Shown here: positions 38,541 to 46,500 of the stretch, piece by piece
How positions within the stretch are numbered: the stretch's first letter is position 1
How the letters are laid out: the number at the start of each line of letters is the position of its first letter
From: Methylovorus menthalis
GTDB lineage: Bacteria; Pseudomonadota; Gammaproteobacteria; Burkholderiales; Methylophilaceae
DNA length: 64,000 nt
Assembly: GCF_020523625.1 (NCBI RefSeq)
Contig: NZ_JAJAQH010000003.1
Span: 1 to 64,000 of the forward strand
Reading direction: 5' to 3'
Made by a program: the position numbers and the translations under genes
Notes under the pieces: model-generated
Told to the model about the DNA's origin: nothing
Database searches by the model: none
The model's input: only the letters and a program-made list of their open reading frames with translations

Positions 38541-39296
38541 TCACGCAGCTGCAACGGCTGCCACGTCCAGGTTCAGTTGTGCCAGGCGTACCACATCGCC
38601 CACTACGATAATCGCCGGGCTACCCAGCCCGGCTTGCTTGACGGCCATGGGCAGCATGCCCAGGCTGGTGACGACTTGCTGCTGCTCCGGCAAGCTGCCT
38701 TGCTGTATCGCGGCTGCCGCCGTTTCTGCCGATAAGCCCGCCGCCAGCAGCTCGCTCACGATGCTGGCGAGATGCTTCATGCCCATGTAAATCACCAGCG
38801 TAGTGCCGCTGGCCGCCAGTGCTTGCCAGTTGGGTTGCTCACCATCGCGGGTGTGGCCGGTGACCAGCGTGACGCCATGTGTATACTCACGATGCGTTAC
38901 CGGCACGCCAATCGCCGCCGCAGCGGCTATACCGCTGGTAATGCCGGGGATGATGTCGACTGCAATGCCAGCGGCACGCAGCTCCAGCATTTCCTCGCCG
39001 CCGCGCCCGAACAGGAAAGGATCGCCGCCCTTGAGCCGCGCCACGGTCTGGCCTTGTTCGGCGAGCGATACCATCAGGCGATTGATGAAGTGCTGCGGAG
39101 TCGACTTGCAGCCGCCGCGCTTGCCCACTTCCACAATGCGCGCTTGTGGCGCATGCGTTAGCAGGGCACGGTTCACCAGGTCATCCACCAGCACCACATC
39201 GGCAGCCTGCAAGGCCTTCACCGCCTTGAGCGTAATCAGCTCGGGGTCGCCGGGGCCTGCACCTATCAAATACACTTTTCCTGCCATCGCATTCAC
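38541..39296 (-). CDS. cobA: Uroporphyrinogen-III C-methyltransferase
   Basis: The 251-residue enzyme transfers two methyl groups from S-adenosylmethionine to uroporphyrinogen III, giving precorrin-2 for siroheme. The signatures VYLIGAGPGDPELITLKA, GDPFLFGRGGEE and VTGHTRDGE are present. Only the SUMT part of CysG is here, so the later dehydrogenase/chelatase must be elsewhere. In the nitrate operon its role is to supply siroheme for NirB. The ATG at 39296 is used; a second in-frame ATG lies nine bases later. Confidence 0.94.
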   Translation of the reverse strand: MNAMAGKVYLIGAGPGDPELITLKAVKALQAADVVLVDDLVNRALLTHAPQARIVEVGKRGGCKSTPQHFINRLMVSLAEQGQTVARLKGGDPFLFGRGGEEMLELRAAGIAVDIIPGITSGIAAAAAIGVPVTHREYTHGVTLVTGHTRDGEQPNWQALAASGTTLVIYMGMKHLASIVSELLAAGLSAETAAAAIQQGSLPEQQQVVTSLGMLPMAVKQAGLGSPAIIVVGDVVRLAQLNLDVAAVAAA

Positions 39297-39335
39297 CGTT
39301 TCAATCTTGGTACATTGTGTTCAAGGTCCGTCGCA

Positions 39336-40046
39336 TTAGCGCTGGGCCGACTTCATGGCGCTGACGATCAACTCGTCCAGCTCGCCCGTGATGGCAGTGA
39401 GCACACCGGCCACCACCGAAAATTCCTTGCCAGCCTCGCCTGCGCGCGCCGCCATGATCTGCGCATTGACCGACACGATCTTGGCCTGCTTGGCGATTTG
39501 CTGGATGTTGCCCATTAGCGCCCGCTGCTCTTTTTGCTGGGTATGGGCGTGCTGTCTGGCTTCCGCTTCATATACCTGCGTGATCTGGTTGAGCAAATTG
39601 ACCAGCGGGGTGGCCTGCTTGCCGAGTTCCTCCACCAGGGTGATGGCAGCCTGCGTGCCCAGCGCTTCTATCGCCGACCGGGCTTGCAGAATGAAAGCGC
39701 GGATGCGCTTGTCCGCCAGCTGCTCGCCAAAATAGATGGCCTGCAGCGCGGGGAAAAACACGCCTGGCAGCGTGGCATTGCCTTTTGTCAGCTCGCCATG
39801 GCTGGTCTCAAACAGCGCGAGTGCCTGTTGGGCCACGCCCACTGCTTCTTCATGCTGTTGCGTCGCCAGAATGGCATTGAGGATGATGCGTTGCGACAAC
39901 ATGCGCTGACGCCCGGCAAGGTTGATCAGCGAGCTGAATGTCTCAGAGCTGACGGCCTTGGGCTCTGCGCGGTGCGGGCGGCGATGTTGTAAAACAGTAT
40001 TCATGCATGCATCCATCTGGTTTAAGTTGCTAAACGGTATCTGCAT
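39336..40046 (-). CDS. Soluble PilJ/NarX-type sensor-domain protein
   Basis: The 236-residue product has no membrane segment. It has a PilJ-type N-domain with INLAGRQRMLSQRI (about residue 42), similar to the nitrate-binding P-box of NarX, and a short C-terminal helical part with SVNAQIMAARAGEAGKEFSV, as in methyl-accepting chemotaxis proteins, but lacking a full signalling hairpin. It lies between the porin and cobA in the nitrate operon, so a nitrate/nitrite-sensing or accessory role is plausible, not proven. The start is uncertain: ATGs at 40046, 40016 and 40004 all lack good ribosome binding sites, and the first lies in a 28-base palindrome. Confidence 0.75.
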   Translation of the reverse strand: MQIPFSNLNQMDACMNTVLQHRRPHRAEPKAVSSETFSSLINLAGRQRMLSQRIILNAILATQQHEEAVGVAQQALALFETSHGELTKGNATLPGVFFPALQAIYFGEQLADKRIRAFILQARSAIEALGTQAAITLVEELGKQATPLVNLLNQITQVYEAEARQHAHTQQKEQRALMGNIQQIAKQAKIVSVNAQIMAARAGEAGKEFSVVAGVLTAITGELDELIVSAMKSAQR

Positions 40047-40063
40047 CCCGGGATGCAGATACC
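40036..40063. repeat. 28-base perfect palindrome between porin and PilJ-type genes
   Basis: GGTATCTGCATCCC (40036-40049) is followed directly by its complement (40050-40063), with no spacer. It lies 35 bases after the porin stop on the minus strand and covers the first possible ATG of the PilJ-type gene. No T-run follows, so it is not a normal terminator. As RNA it would protect the upstream porin message from 3' decay or dampen downstream translation; as DNA it could be an operator. Confidence 0.7.
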
Positions 40064-40098
40064 ACGGGGTGATGACAAGTCCTGGCGGATGTATCGGC

Positions 40099-41544
40099 CT
40101 AGAACGTGTACATCACGGTCAGCCACAACTTCTCGGTATCGCGGATCCGCCCACGATTGCCAGCAGTGGTATCGGCGGCTGCCAGCAAGGTGTAGTGGTC
40201 ATCCTCGGTGTATTTGCCGTATTCCAGCTTGGTGACCAGATGCGGGTTCACGTTGTAGGTCACGGCGGTATTCCATTCGGTGCCGTACTTGTTACCAAAG
40301 CCGCCACCCACGGTGTTGAAGCGTTCGTCTGATTTCAGCACGTGGTAATCGGCAAAGAACAGGAAGTCGCCCCATTTGTAGGTGGCAGTGACAAAGCTGT
40401 CCTGGATGCCTTCTACTGGCGTGGTCAGGAATTTATCGACCCAGCCCTGGAACAGGTGGTTGGTGCCAAATGGAGTCTGGAAGGCATACTGGCCGTTGTT
40501 GCTGGACAAGAGCTCCTGATCGGCGCGAAGGCTGAAGTTATCAATGCCAACGCCGCCGCCCAGCTTGTAGTAGTGGGCATCAATGCGGGAGTCGCCACCG
40601 CTGTAATCGGTCTGCTTGGCGTATTCGGCAGTGTAAAGCGCGCGCAGGTTGGGGTTGAACGGGTGCACGCCATCCAGCCGCAGACCCAGGATTTTGTTGC
40701 CCTGGTCAGCGTTCTGGTTGATGTTGCCGTTCTTGCCCTGAGCGACACCGCCGGTAGCGGCAGCATTGCCAAACCACCCACGGCCATAGCCTAGGTCATC
40801 AAAGCCGGAGAAGTAGCCATAACCCACCAGGAATTCCGTGGGTGACAGGCGGTATTTGGCATTCAGGATTTCCAGCGCGCCGTTGTCGCGGGTTTCGGTG
40901 GTGATCTGCTTCACGCGCTCCATGTGGCCCACGAAGACTTCGGTATTGGGGATGGTCTTGTTGAGCAGGCTCACGCCGTCAAACACCTGCATGACCTGAC
41001 GGAAACCGATGTCGCCAATAAAGCGTACATTATCCAGATTGATCTGCTGGCGGCCCAGGCGCACGCGGTTGTTCTTGATGCCGGTCCAGTCGATATACAG
41101 CTGGTTGATGCCGGTGTAGTCGGGGTCGACAATTTTGGCGTATTCAGCGTGGCTGGTTTGATTGGATACGCTGTTGATCAGGGTGCCATTGGTGCTGTCG
41201 TTGTAGTCATCCTGAAACTTGGCGACATCAATCATCTGTGCTGCAAAGCTGAAATTCTGGTAAGGCGCGGTTTGCCAGCCGATCAGGCTGCGTAGCGTCA
41301 GGCCCTCGCCATCCTTGAGGGCATTGTTGGCGGCGGAGGTGCCCGCTGGCCCCAGGCCGTCCTGATTCACGTTTTCATAGCGCAGGCGAAAACTGGTGAG
41401 GTTTTTGCCGGTCTTGATGGCATCCATGAAGGTATATTCGGGCAGAGTCTCTTCTGCCATGGCGATTGATGTCTGTGCGCTGCCTAAGGCCAGCAGTACG
41501 CAAATGCTGGCTTGACGCAAGGTGAAACTCGAATTACTTTGCAT
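40099..41544 (-). CDS. Outer-membrane porin of the alginate-export/AlgE-like type
   Basis: The 481-residue product has a signal peptide (hydrophobic residues about 11-28, likely cleavage after IAMA), amphipathic beta-strand pattern throughout and a terminal Phe (LTVMYTF), the sorting signal of outer-membrane barrels. The sequence SFRLRYENVNQDG near residue 50 is usual for the alginate-export family. It sits between nrtD and the PilJ-type gene in the nitrate operon; a role in letting nitrate through the outer membrane is inferred from this. AAGGAG precedes the ATG. Confidence 0.82.
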   Translation of the reverse strand: MQSNSSFTLRQASICVLLALGSAQTSIAMAEETLPEYTFMDAIKTGKNLTSFRLRYENVNQDGLGPAGTSAANNALKDGEGLTLRSLIGWQTAPYQNFSFAAQMIDVAKFQDDYNDSTNGTLINSVSNQTSHAEYAKIVDPDYTGINQLYIDWTGIKNNRVRLGRQQINLDNVRFIGDIGFRQVMQVFDGVSLLNKTIPNTEVFVGHMERVKQITTETRDNGALEILNAKYRLSPTEFLVGYGYFSGFDDLGYGRGWFGNAAATGGVAQGKNGNINQNADQGNKILGLRLDGVHPFNPNLRALYTAEYAKQTDYSGGDSRIDAHYYKLGGGVGIDNFSLRADQELLSSNNGQYAFQTPFGTNHLFQGWVDKFLTTPVEGIQDSFVTATYKWGDFLFFADYHVLKSDERFNTVGGGFGNKYGTEWNTAVTYNVNPHLVTKLEYGKYTEDDHYTLLAAADTTAGNRGRIRDTEKLWLTVMYTF

Positions 41545-41631
41545 GTGTTGCTCCTTTTTTCTGATGAGGGGTAACTGCTGTACCGGCCCGTCCTGACCGA
41601 CGGGCCACTTTTTTTGCCTGGTATTGCCTTC

Positions 41632-42438
41632 TCAAGCCGCCTTCTTTGCGTGGCGTTCATACAAAAACTTCAGCACTTCACTGCGCAGATGGTTGTAGTG
41701 GCTGTCTTCTGCCAGCTCCAGCCGCTTGCGCGGGCGGGCCAGTTCCACGTCCAGAATGTCGCCAATGGTGGCGGCCGGGCCGTTGGTCATCATCACAATG
41801 CGGTCTGAGAGCAGCACAGCCTCGTCCACATCGTGTGTCACCATCACTGCAGTGCAGCCTGATTTCGCCATGATGGCCATCAGTTCGTCCTGCAAATGCG
41901 CGCGGGTGAGGGCATCCAGCGCGCCAAACGGTTCATCTAGCAGCAGTACCTTGGGCTCCATGGCCAGTGCCCGGGCAATGCCCACGCGCTGCTTCATGCC
42001 GCCGGAAATCTCATTGGGGCGCTTGTCGGCGGCATGCGCCAGACCCACCAGCTCAATCGCGGCCTGTGTGCGCTTTTTCAGCTGGACCTTGGTTTCGGTG
42101 GCGCCAAATACGCGCTCGACCGCCAGGTAGACGTTTTCACTGCACGTGAGCCAGGGCAGCAGCGAGTGGTTCTGAAACACCACGGCGCGCTCGGGGCCAG
42201 GCCCAGCAATCTCGCGGCCTGCACAGAACAGGTTGCCGTCAGTGGGCTGTAACAACCCGGCAATCAGGTTGAGCACGGTGGATTTGCCGCAACCGGAGTG
42301 GCCGATGATGGAGATGAACTCGCCTTCGCGTATGCTGAAGTTCACATTTTTCAGCGCTTCAAACGTGCCTTTTTTGGTGAAGAAGGTCATGTTGACGTTT
42401 TCCAGCTGTACGTATTTTTCCTGCACGATTTTTTCCAT
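41632..42438 (-). CDS. nrtD: ABC nitrate transporter, ATP-binding subunit
   Basis: The 268-residue protein has Walker A (GHSGCGKST), the signature EISGGMKQRVG, Walker B (VLLLDEPFGALD) and the His loop (VMVTHDVDEA), as in NrtC/D, SsuB and TauB. It would power nitrate/nitrite import with the permease at 42449 and the binding protein at 43430. AAGGA precedes the ATG. Substrate assignment comes from the operon. Confidence 0.92.
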   Translation of the reverse strand: MEKIVQEKYVQLENVNMTFFTKKGTFEALKNVNFSIREGEFISIIGHSGCGKSTVLNLIAGLLQPTDGNLFCAGREIAGPGPERAVVFQNHSLLPWLTCSENVYLAVERVFGATETKVQLKKRTQAAIELVGLAHAADKRPNEISGGMKQRVGIARALAMEPKVLLLDEPFGALDALTRAHLQDELMAIMAKSGCTAVMVTHDVDEAVLLSDRIVMMTNGPAATIGDILDVELARPRKRLELAEDSHYNHLRSEVLKFLYERHAKKAA

Positions 42439-42448
42439 GATGGGTTCC

Positions 42449-43363
42449 TTATTCGTAGCTGAAGCGGCGGGCGAGAGAGGTCAGCGCCAGTTCCAGCAAG
42501 AGGCCGACAATGCCGACGACGAAGATGGCGATGATGATGTGTTCCACATTGAGGTTGTTCCACTCATCCCACACCCAGAAGCCGATGCCCACACCGCCGG
42601 TCAGCATTTCTGCCGCCACGATCACCAGCCAGGCCACACCGATGGAGAGGCGCACGCCGGTCATCATGTAAGGCAGCACGAAGGGGAACAGGATTTTGGT
42701 GACGATCTTCCACTCCGAGAGGTTGAGCACCTTGGCGACGTTCATATAATCCTGCGGCACCTTGCTCACGCCCACAGCGGTATTGATGATCATGGGCCAG
42801 ATGGCGGAGATGAAAATCACCCAGATGGCAGCGGGGTTGGCCGCCTTGAATACCAGCAGGCCGATAGGCAGCCAAGCCAGGGGCGACACCGGACGCAGGA
42901 TGCCGATGATGGGCGCTGCCATGCGCGACATGAACTGGAAGCGGCCGATGATGAAACCCAGCGGTATGCCTACCAGCGCGGCCAGGCCAAAGCCCAGGCC
43001 CACACGTTCCAGCGAGGCCAGGATATTCCAGCCTATGCCCTGGTCATTGGGACTGTTGTTGTAGAACGGGTCGCTGAACAGCTCCACCGCCGAGTGCCAG
43101 GTGCTGACCGGGCCCGGCAGGTTGGGCGACTGATAGGAGATCAGCGTCCATACCGCGATCATGGCCAGCACCCCAAAAACAGGTGGTAGCAGCCATTCAA
43201 AAAACGAACGCAGTTTCAGGCTGCGCGCGCTGGGACGCTTGCTCGGCGCCATGCGTGCGGCTGCGGGCTGGGCAGCGGCTTTCACTGCCGTGGGCGTTGG
43301 GGTAGTTTGTTCATTCTGCATGATGGTCTTGATGCTTTCCTTGCTGATTCCGATTGCACTCAT
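42449..43363 (-). CDS. nrtB: ABC nitrate transporter, permease subunit
   Basis: The 304-residue product has about six membrane segments after an Ala/Pro-rich cytoplasmic N-terminus and the inner-membrane-component signature for contact with the ATPase (near EWKIVTKILFPFVLPYMM). It belongs to the NrtB/SsuC group. The ATG at 43363 has a GAGG site nine bases upstream; an in-frame ATG at 43321 is possible. It follows nrtA by 66 bases. Confidence 0.92.
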   Translation of the reverse strand: MSAIGISKESIKTIMQNEQTTPTPTAVKAAAQPAAARMAPSKRPSARSLKLRSFFEWLLPPVFGVLAMIAVWTLISYQSPNLPGPVSTWHSAVELFSDPFYNNSPNDQGIGWNILASLERVGLGFGLAALVGIPLGFIIGRFQFMSRMAAPIIGILRPVSPLAWLPIGLLVFKAANPAAIWVIFISAIWPMIINTAVGVSKVPQDYMNVAKVLNLSEWKIVTKILFPFVLPYMMTGVRLSIGVAWLVIVAAEMLTGGVGIGFWVWDEWNNLNVEHIIIAIFVVGIVGLLLELALTSLARRFSYE

Positions 43364-43429
43364 GATTATTTGCCTCGCATCACATGTTCGGGACTGGCGG
43401 CCCTGGCTACCAGGCCGCCGCTCGCCTTA

Positions 43430-44719
43430 TCAGGCCTTGATCTTGAAGCCGTTGGCATAGGCTTTCGGGTCTTTGCCATCCCACACCACGCCATCGATCA
43501 GCTTGCTGCTGCGCATCGGATCGGTGGGCACGGCGATGCCCAGGGATTTGGCTGCTTCGGTGTAGATGTCGATACGGTTGACCTTTTTGGCGATGGCCAG
43601 GTAATCCGGGTCAGCTTTCAGCAAACCCCAGCGCTTGTGCTGGGTCAGGAACCACATGCCATCGGACAGGTAAGGGAAGGTCACCTTGCCGTCGTTGAAG
43701 AACTTCATGTAGTTGGGGTCTTCCCACTTCTTGCCGATGCCATTGTCGTAATGGCCGAGGAAGCGGCCTTCGATCACTTCTTCCGGCGCATTCACATAGG
43801 CCTTGCCGGCAATCAGCTTGGCAACGGCCGGGCGATTGGCCGTGGCGTCGATGTAGCGGCAGGCATCCAGAATGGCCTTGGTGATGGCGAGCGCGGTGTT
43901 GGGGTTCTTGGCCACAAACTCGGCGGTGGTGCCCAGTACCTTTTCCGGATGGTCGGTCCAGATATCCTGGGTGGTGGCAGCGGTGAAACCCACCTTGTCG
44001 TAAATGGCGCGCGCATTCCATGGTTCGCCTACACAGTAACCATCCATATTGCCGATACGCATGTTGGCGACCATTTGCGGTGGCGGTACCACGATGGTCT
44101 TCACATCCTGGAAGGGGTGGATGCCGTAAGTCGCCAGCCAGTAGTAGAGCCACATGGCGTGGGTACCGGTGGGGAAGGTCTGGGCGAAGGTGTAATCACG
44201 ATTTTCGTTGTCGAGCAGGCGTTTCAGCGTAGCGCCACCGGTGACGCCCTTATCCTTCAGTTGATTGGCAAGCGTAATGCCCTGGCCGTTGTTGTTCAGC
44301 GTCAGCAGCACGTTCATGTCTTTCTGCTGGCCGCCTATGCCCATCTGCACGCCATACACCAGGCCATACAGCACATGTGCTGCATGCAGTTCGCCATTGA
44401 CCACCTTGTCGCGCACACCGGCCCAAGAGGCTTCCTTGGAAGGCACGATCTTGATGCCGTATTTCTTGTCGAAGCCCATCTGCGCTGCCACGACAATAGG
44501 TGCGCAATCGGTCAGCGGGATAAAGCCGATTTTGACTTCGGTGAGTTCTGGAGCATCAGACCCAGCAGCCCATGCCTGATTGCGTATGGCGGCGGGTACC
44601 ATGTTCATCATGGCGGCTGCGCCAAGCGCACCTGCGGCGGCGTTTTTAAAAAACTGGCGGCGACTGGTATCGACGGCAGGTGTGGCGTTATCTGCTGCAG
44701 TTTCTGGTGTTTTTTTCAT
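43430..44719 (-). CDS. nrtA: ABC nitrate transporter, substrate-binding protein
   Basis: The 429-residue product starts with a twin-arginine signal (SRRQFFKNAAAGALGAAAM, about residues 19-37), so it is exported folded to the periplasm. The mature part, beginning near ELTEVKIGFIPLTDCAPIVV, is the NrtA/CmpA fold that binds nitrate or nitrite. It is the first structural gene after the sigma-54 promoter and the leader terminator. GGGAG precedes the ATG by six bases. Confidence 0.93.
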   Translation of the reverse strand: MKKTPETAADNATPAVDTSRRQFFKNAAAGALGAAAMMNMVPAAIRNQAWAAGSDAPELTEVKIGFIPLTDCAPIVVAAQMGFDKKYGIKIVPSKEASWAGVRDKVVNGELHAAHVLYGLVYGVQMGIGGQQKDMNVLLTLNNNGQGITLANQLKDKGVTGGATLKRLLDNENRDYTFAQTFPTGTHAMWLYYWLATYGIHPFQDVKTIVVPPPQMVANMRIGNMDGYCVGEPWNARAIYDKVGFTAATTQDIWTDHPEKVLGTTAEFVAKNPNTALAITKAILDACRYIDATANRPAVAKLIAGKAYVNAPEEVIEGRFLGHYDNGIGKKWEDPNYMKFFNDGKVTFPYLSDGMWFLTQHKRWGLLKADPDYLAIAKKVNRIDIYTEAAKSLGIAVPTDPMRSSKLIDGVVWDGKDPKAYANGFKIKA

Positions 44720-44769
44720 GTCTGCTCCCTTAAAAGTGGTCCATCACGTATCAAAATCAAAATCGCAAA

Positions 44770-44822
44770 AACAAAAAAGGCGTCCAGCCTGCAAACAGTT
44801 TCCTGTCTACATGCTGGACGCC
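44770..44822 (-). terminator. Leader terminator before nrtA
   Basis: On the minus strand a perfect 10-bp stem, GGCGTCCAGC (44813-44822) with GCTGGACGCC (44779-44788), is followed by six T and then TTTTTGC-rich sequence. Its 24-base loop holds a smaller hairpin capped by GAAA (44795-44806). It lies 51 bases before the nrtA ATG and 160 bases after the probable start site, so without antitermination most transcripts should end here. This matches the nasF-type leader controlled by NasR. Confidence 0.85.
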
Positions 44823-44838
44823 TTTGTCCATATTCGTG

Positions 44839-44854
44839 GAAGCTTAATCGCTTC
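44839..44854 (-). other. Second small hairpin in the nrtA leader
   Basis: GAAGC and GCTTC pair around a six-base loop GATTAA, 16 bases before the leader terminator. Its place matches a second ANTAR-target hairpin, but the loop lacks the A at position 1 and G at position 4. It may be only a spacer element. Confidence 0.4.
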
Positions 44855-44917
44855 GTTTAATGTATTGCTTTGTCAGCCTTACCCGTTCTGAATTAGTACC
44901 AATGTGGTGCTGTATTA

Positions 44918-44967
44918 CTGGCGGTGCCATATCTTCGTTGATATGCACAAGCCTGCATAAACGCCAG
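44918..44967 (-). promoter_or_regulatory. ANTAR-type hexaloop hairpin in the nrtA leader
   Basis: On the minus strand a 6-bp stem, CATATC (44940-44945) with GATATG (44928-44933), closes a six-base loop AACGAA, with A at position 1 and G at position 4, the bases known to be recognised by ANTAR RNA-binding domains. An outer stem, CTGGCG (44962-44967) with CGCCAG (44918-44923), can enclose it. It lies about 25 bases after the predicted start site. NasR, encoded just upstream, is the expected ligand. Confidence 0.6.
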
Positions 44968-45000
44968 ACCGCCGTTGGCCTGACCTTTTGTCAAAACATA

Positions 45001-45017
45001 AGCAAGTGCTGTGCCAA
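45001..45017 (-). promoter_or_regulatory. Sigma-54 promoter of the nitrate operon
   Basis: The minus strand reads TTGGCACAGCACTTGCT, a near-perfect match to the -24/-12 consensus TGGCAC-N5-TTGCW with exact spacing. The start site would be near 44990, giving a leader of about 270 bases to nrtA. Together with the NtrC-like site upstream this indicates control by nitrogen limitation. Confidence 0.88.
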
Positions 45018-45103
45018 TCTTATTATTTAAAATAAGTTATTGTTTTTATGTGGATTTAAAAAATTTTCAGGGGAGGTGGGGCGATGGCGTGAATGTGATG
45101 CAT

Positions 45104-45120
45104 CGCACTTATTGAGTGCG
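45104..45120. promoter_or_regulatory. NtrC-like binding site
   Basis: CGCACT-TATTG-AGTGCG is a 17-base palindrome that fits the NtrC core GCAC-N7-GTGC. Its centre lies about 120 bases upstream of the predicted sigma-54 start site, a normal enhancer distance, and 20 bases after the nasR stop. A further half-site-like GCACC follows at 45124-45128. Confidence 0.65.
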
Positions 45121-45139
45121 AATGCACCAGCTTGTATAA

Positions 45140-46414
45140 CTAATTGGAACCTTGGTTGGATAAGGTAATGATGTTTTCCGCAATATCGATCAGCTTGCGA
45201 TTCTGCTCCATGGCGGTATTGCGTAGCATTTTATAAGCCTCCATTTCGGTCAGGCCCAGTTTGCTCATCAGCAGGCCTTTGGCGCGTTCGATACGCTTTC
45301 TTTCGGCCAGTGATTTTTTGGTTTCCGACAGCTCGTTTTCAATTTCCGCCAGTTGCTGCGACTGCTGTTGCAGCAAGGCAATGATGGATTCCATGGGGTA
45401 GGGCGCAAGCTCATCATGGGCAAGAAAGGTAAAGGCATTCTCCAAGGGAATCGCCAGATTGAAAAATGTGCTATCCACGCTGGTCGTGGGCGTTTGCCTG
45501 GCTCTTAACTCGTCCAGATGCTGGCGTGTGTTTTCCAGATCCAGTTTGGCCTGGCTACTCAGATTCTCCAGGGTGCCATGCATGGCCGCCACCAATTGGC
45601 ATTGGATATGCCATATTTCAGTGAGTCGCTTGCTGCAAAAGTCAAACCAGGCGTCGCTGTCTGCTCGCTGTAGCGCCTGCTGGTCTTTGGCCGCTGTCAA
45701 TTTGCTGCGGTATTCATGCTGCATGCGGTGGGCTTCGGTCGCCAGCGAGGCACGCCAGGCATCGCGCAAGGCGTCGGTACCGAATTGGCAGAAGAGCTCA
45801 AAGTGCCGGTCTTGCTGCGCAATCAGCTCCAGCAGCTTGTGCTGGTGCTCCAGTTGCATATAGCCAGAGCCAAACAGATGCGAGCCTACAGCGCGCTCTT
45901 GCCCCGCAAACTCTTTGCCTTGCACTAGATTGTAGAGGGCGACCAGATAAGTGGAGATCTTGCTGTTGACGGCATTGTCGGTAATTTCAAAAATGAGCGA
46001 AATCAAACTGCCAATCAGCCGCGTATAGGATTGTATGCAGTCGCTGAACGGTATTTTTAGTAACGTAACCTGATGGCGAAAGGGCTTGAGCTGCTCAAAC
46101 CCCAATAAAACCCATGAAACCAGGGTCAGTTGTTTGGCATCTGCCGACGTGTTATGGCTGAGGTAGCGTTGCAAAGCCTCGTTGAAACCAGACTCCAAAG
46201 CCTGATTCTGCTCAATGATGGCACCGCGTTCTTTGGCGAAGCGGCTACCGGCAGAGGCTAAATAAAGACAGCTGGCGCCGCGCTCGGCCTGCAACTGATG
46301 CACCATCCAGCCTATGCTCTCGACAAACTGAATGCTGACAGAGAGCCGTTCCAGTTCTTCGATATGGCGTGTTTTCGCCAATAAAATCGTATTGTCGGGT
46401 GAGATGTTCTGCAT
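45140..46414 (-). CDS. nasR: Nitrate-sensing antiterminator, NIT and ANTAR domains
   Basis: The protein (424 residues from the ATG at 46414; a TTG at 46429 is also in frame) has a large helical NIT domain (about residues 30-280, beginning near GWMVHQLQAERGASCLYLA) that senses nitrate/nitrite and a C-terminal ANTAR domain (about 355-415: ERKRIERAKGLLMSKLGL, then EAYKMLRNTAMEQNRKL). In Klebsiella, NasR binds the nasF leader RNA and prevents termination. The gene sits directly upstream of the nrtA leader with the terminator and hexaloop hairpin it would act on, the same order as in Klebsiella. Confidence 0.92.
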   Translation of the reverse strand: MQNISPDNTILLAKTRHIEELERLSVSIQFVESIGWMVHQLQAERGASCLYLASAGSRFAKERGAIIEQNQALESGFNEALQRYLSHNTSADAKQLTLVSWVLLGFEQLKPFRHQVTLLKIPFSDCIQSYTRLIGSLISLIFEITDNAVNSKISTYLVALYNLVQGKEFAGQERAVGSHLFGSGYMQLEHQHKLLELIAQQDRHFELFCQFGTDALRDAWRASLATEAHRMQHEYRSKLTAAKDQQALQRADSDAWFDFCSKRLTEIWHIQCQLVAAMHGTLENLSSQAKLDLENTRQHLDELRARQTPTTSVDSTFFNLAIPLENAFTFLAHDELAPYPMESIIALLQQQSQQLAEIENELSETKKSLAERKRIERAKGLLMSKLGLTEMEAYKMLRNTAMEQNRKLIDIAENIITLSNQGSN

Positions 46415-46436
46415 GGTAGTTGAGTGCAAGCAAGAA

Positions 46437-46468
46437 CAGTGCTCAATGTATTAGCGCATTGAGCACTG
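46437..46468. repeat. 12-bp inverted repeat upstream of nasR
   Basis: CAGTGCTCAATG (46437-46448) and its exact complement (46457-46468) flank an 8-base centre TATTAGCG. It lies 23-54 bases upstream of the nasR ATG and 33 bases after the exporter stop on the same strand. The following bases (TTCTTGC) are only weakly T-rich, so it could be a terminator for the exporter, a nasR leader hairpin or an operator. Confidence 0.65.
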
Positions 46469-46500
46469 AACGGCTTGAACTGCGAGACGTTGCCGGTGGC

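Noticed and set aside
44839-44854. GAAGC-GATTAA-GCTTC hairpin as the second ANTAR target
   Set aside because: The loop is six bases long but has G at position 1 and T at position 4, against the required A and G. I keep it as a minor hairpin only.
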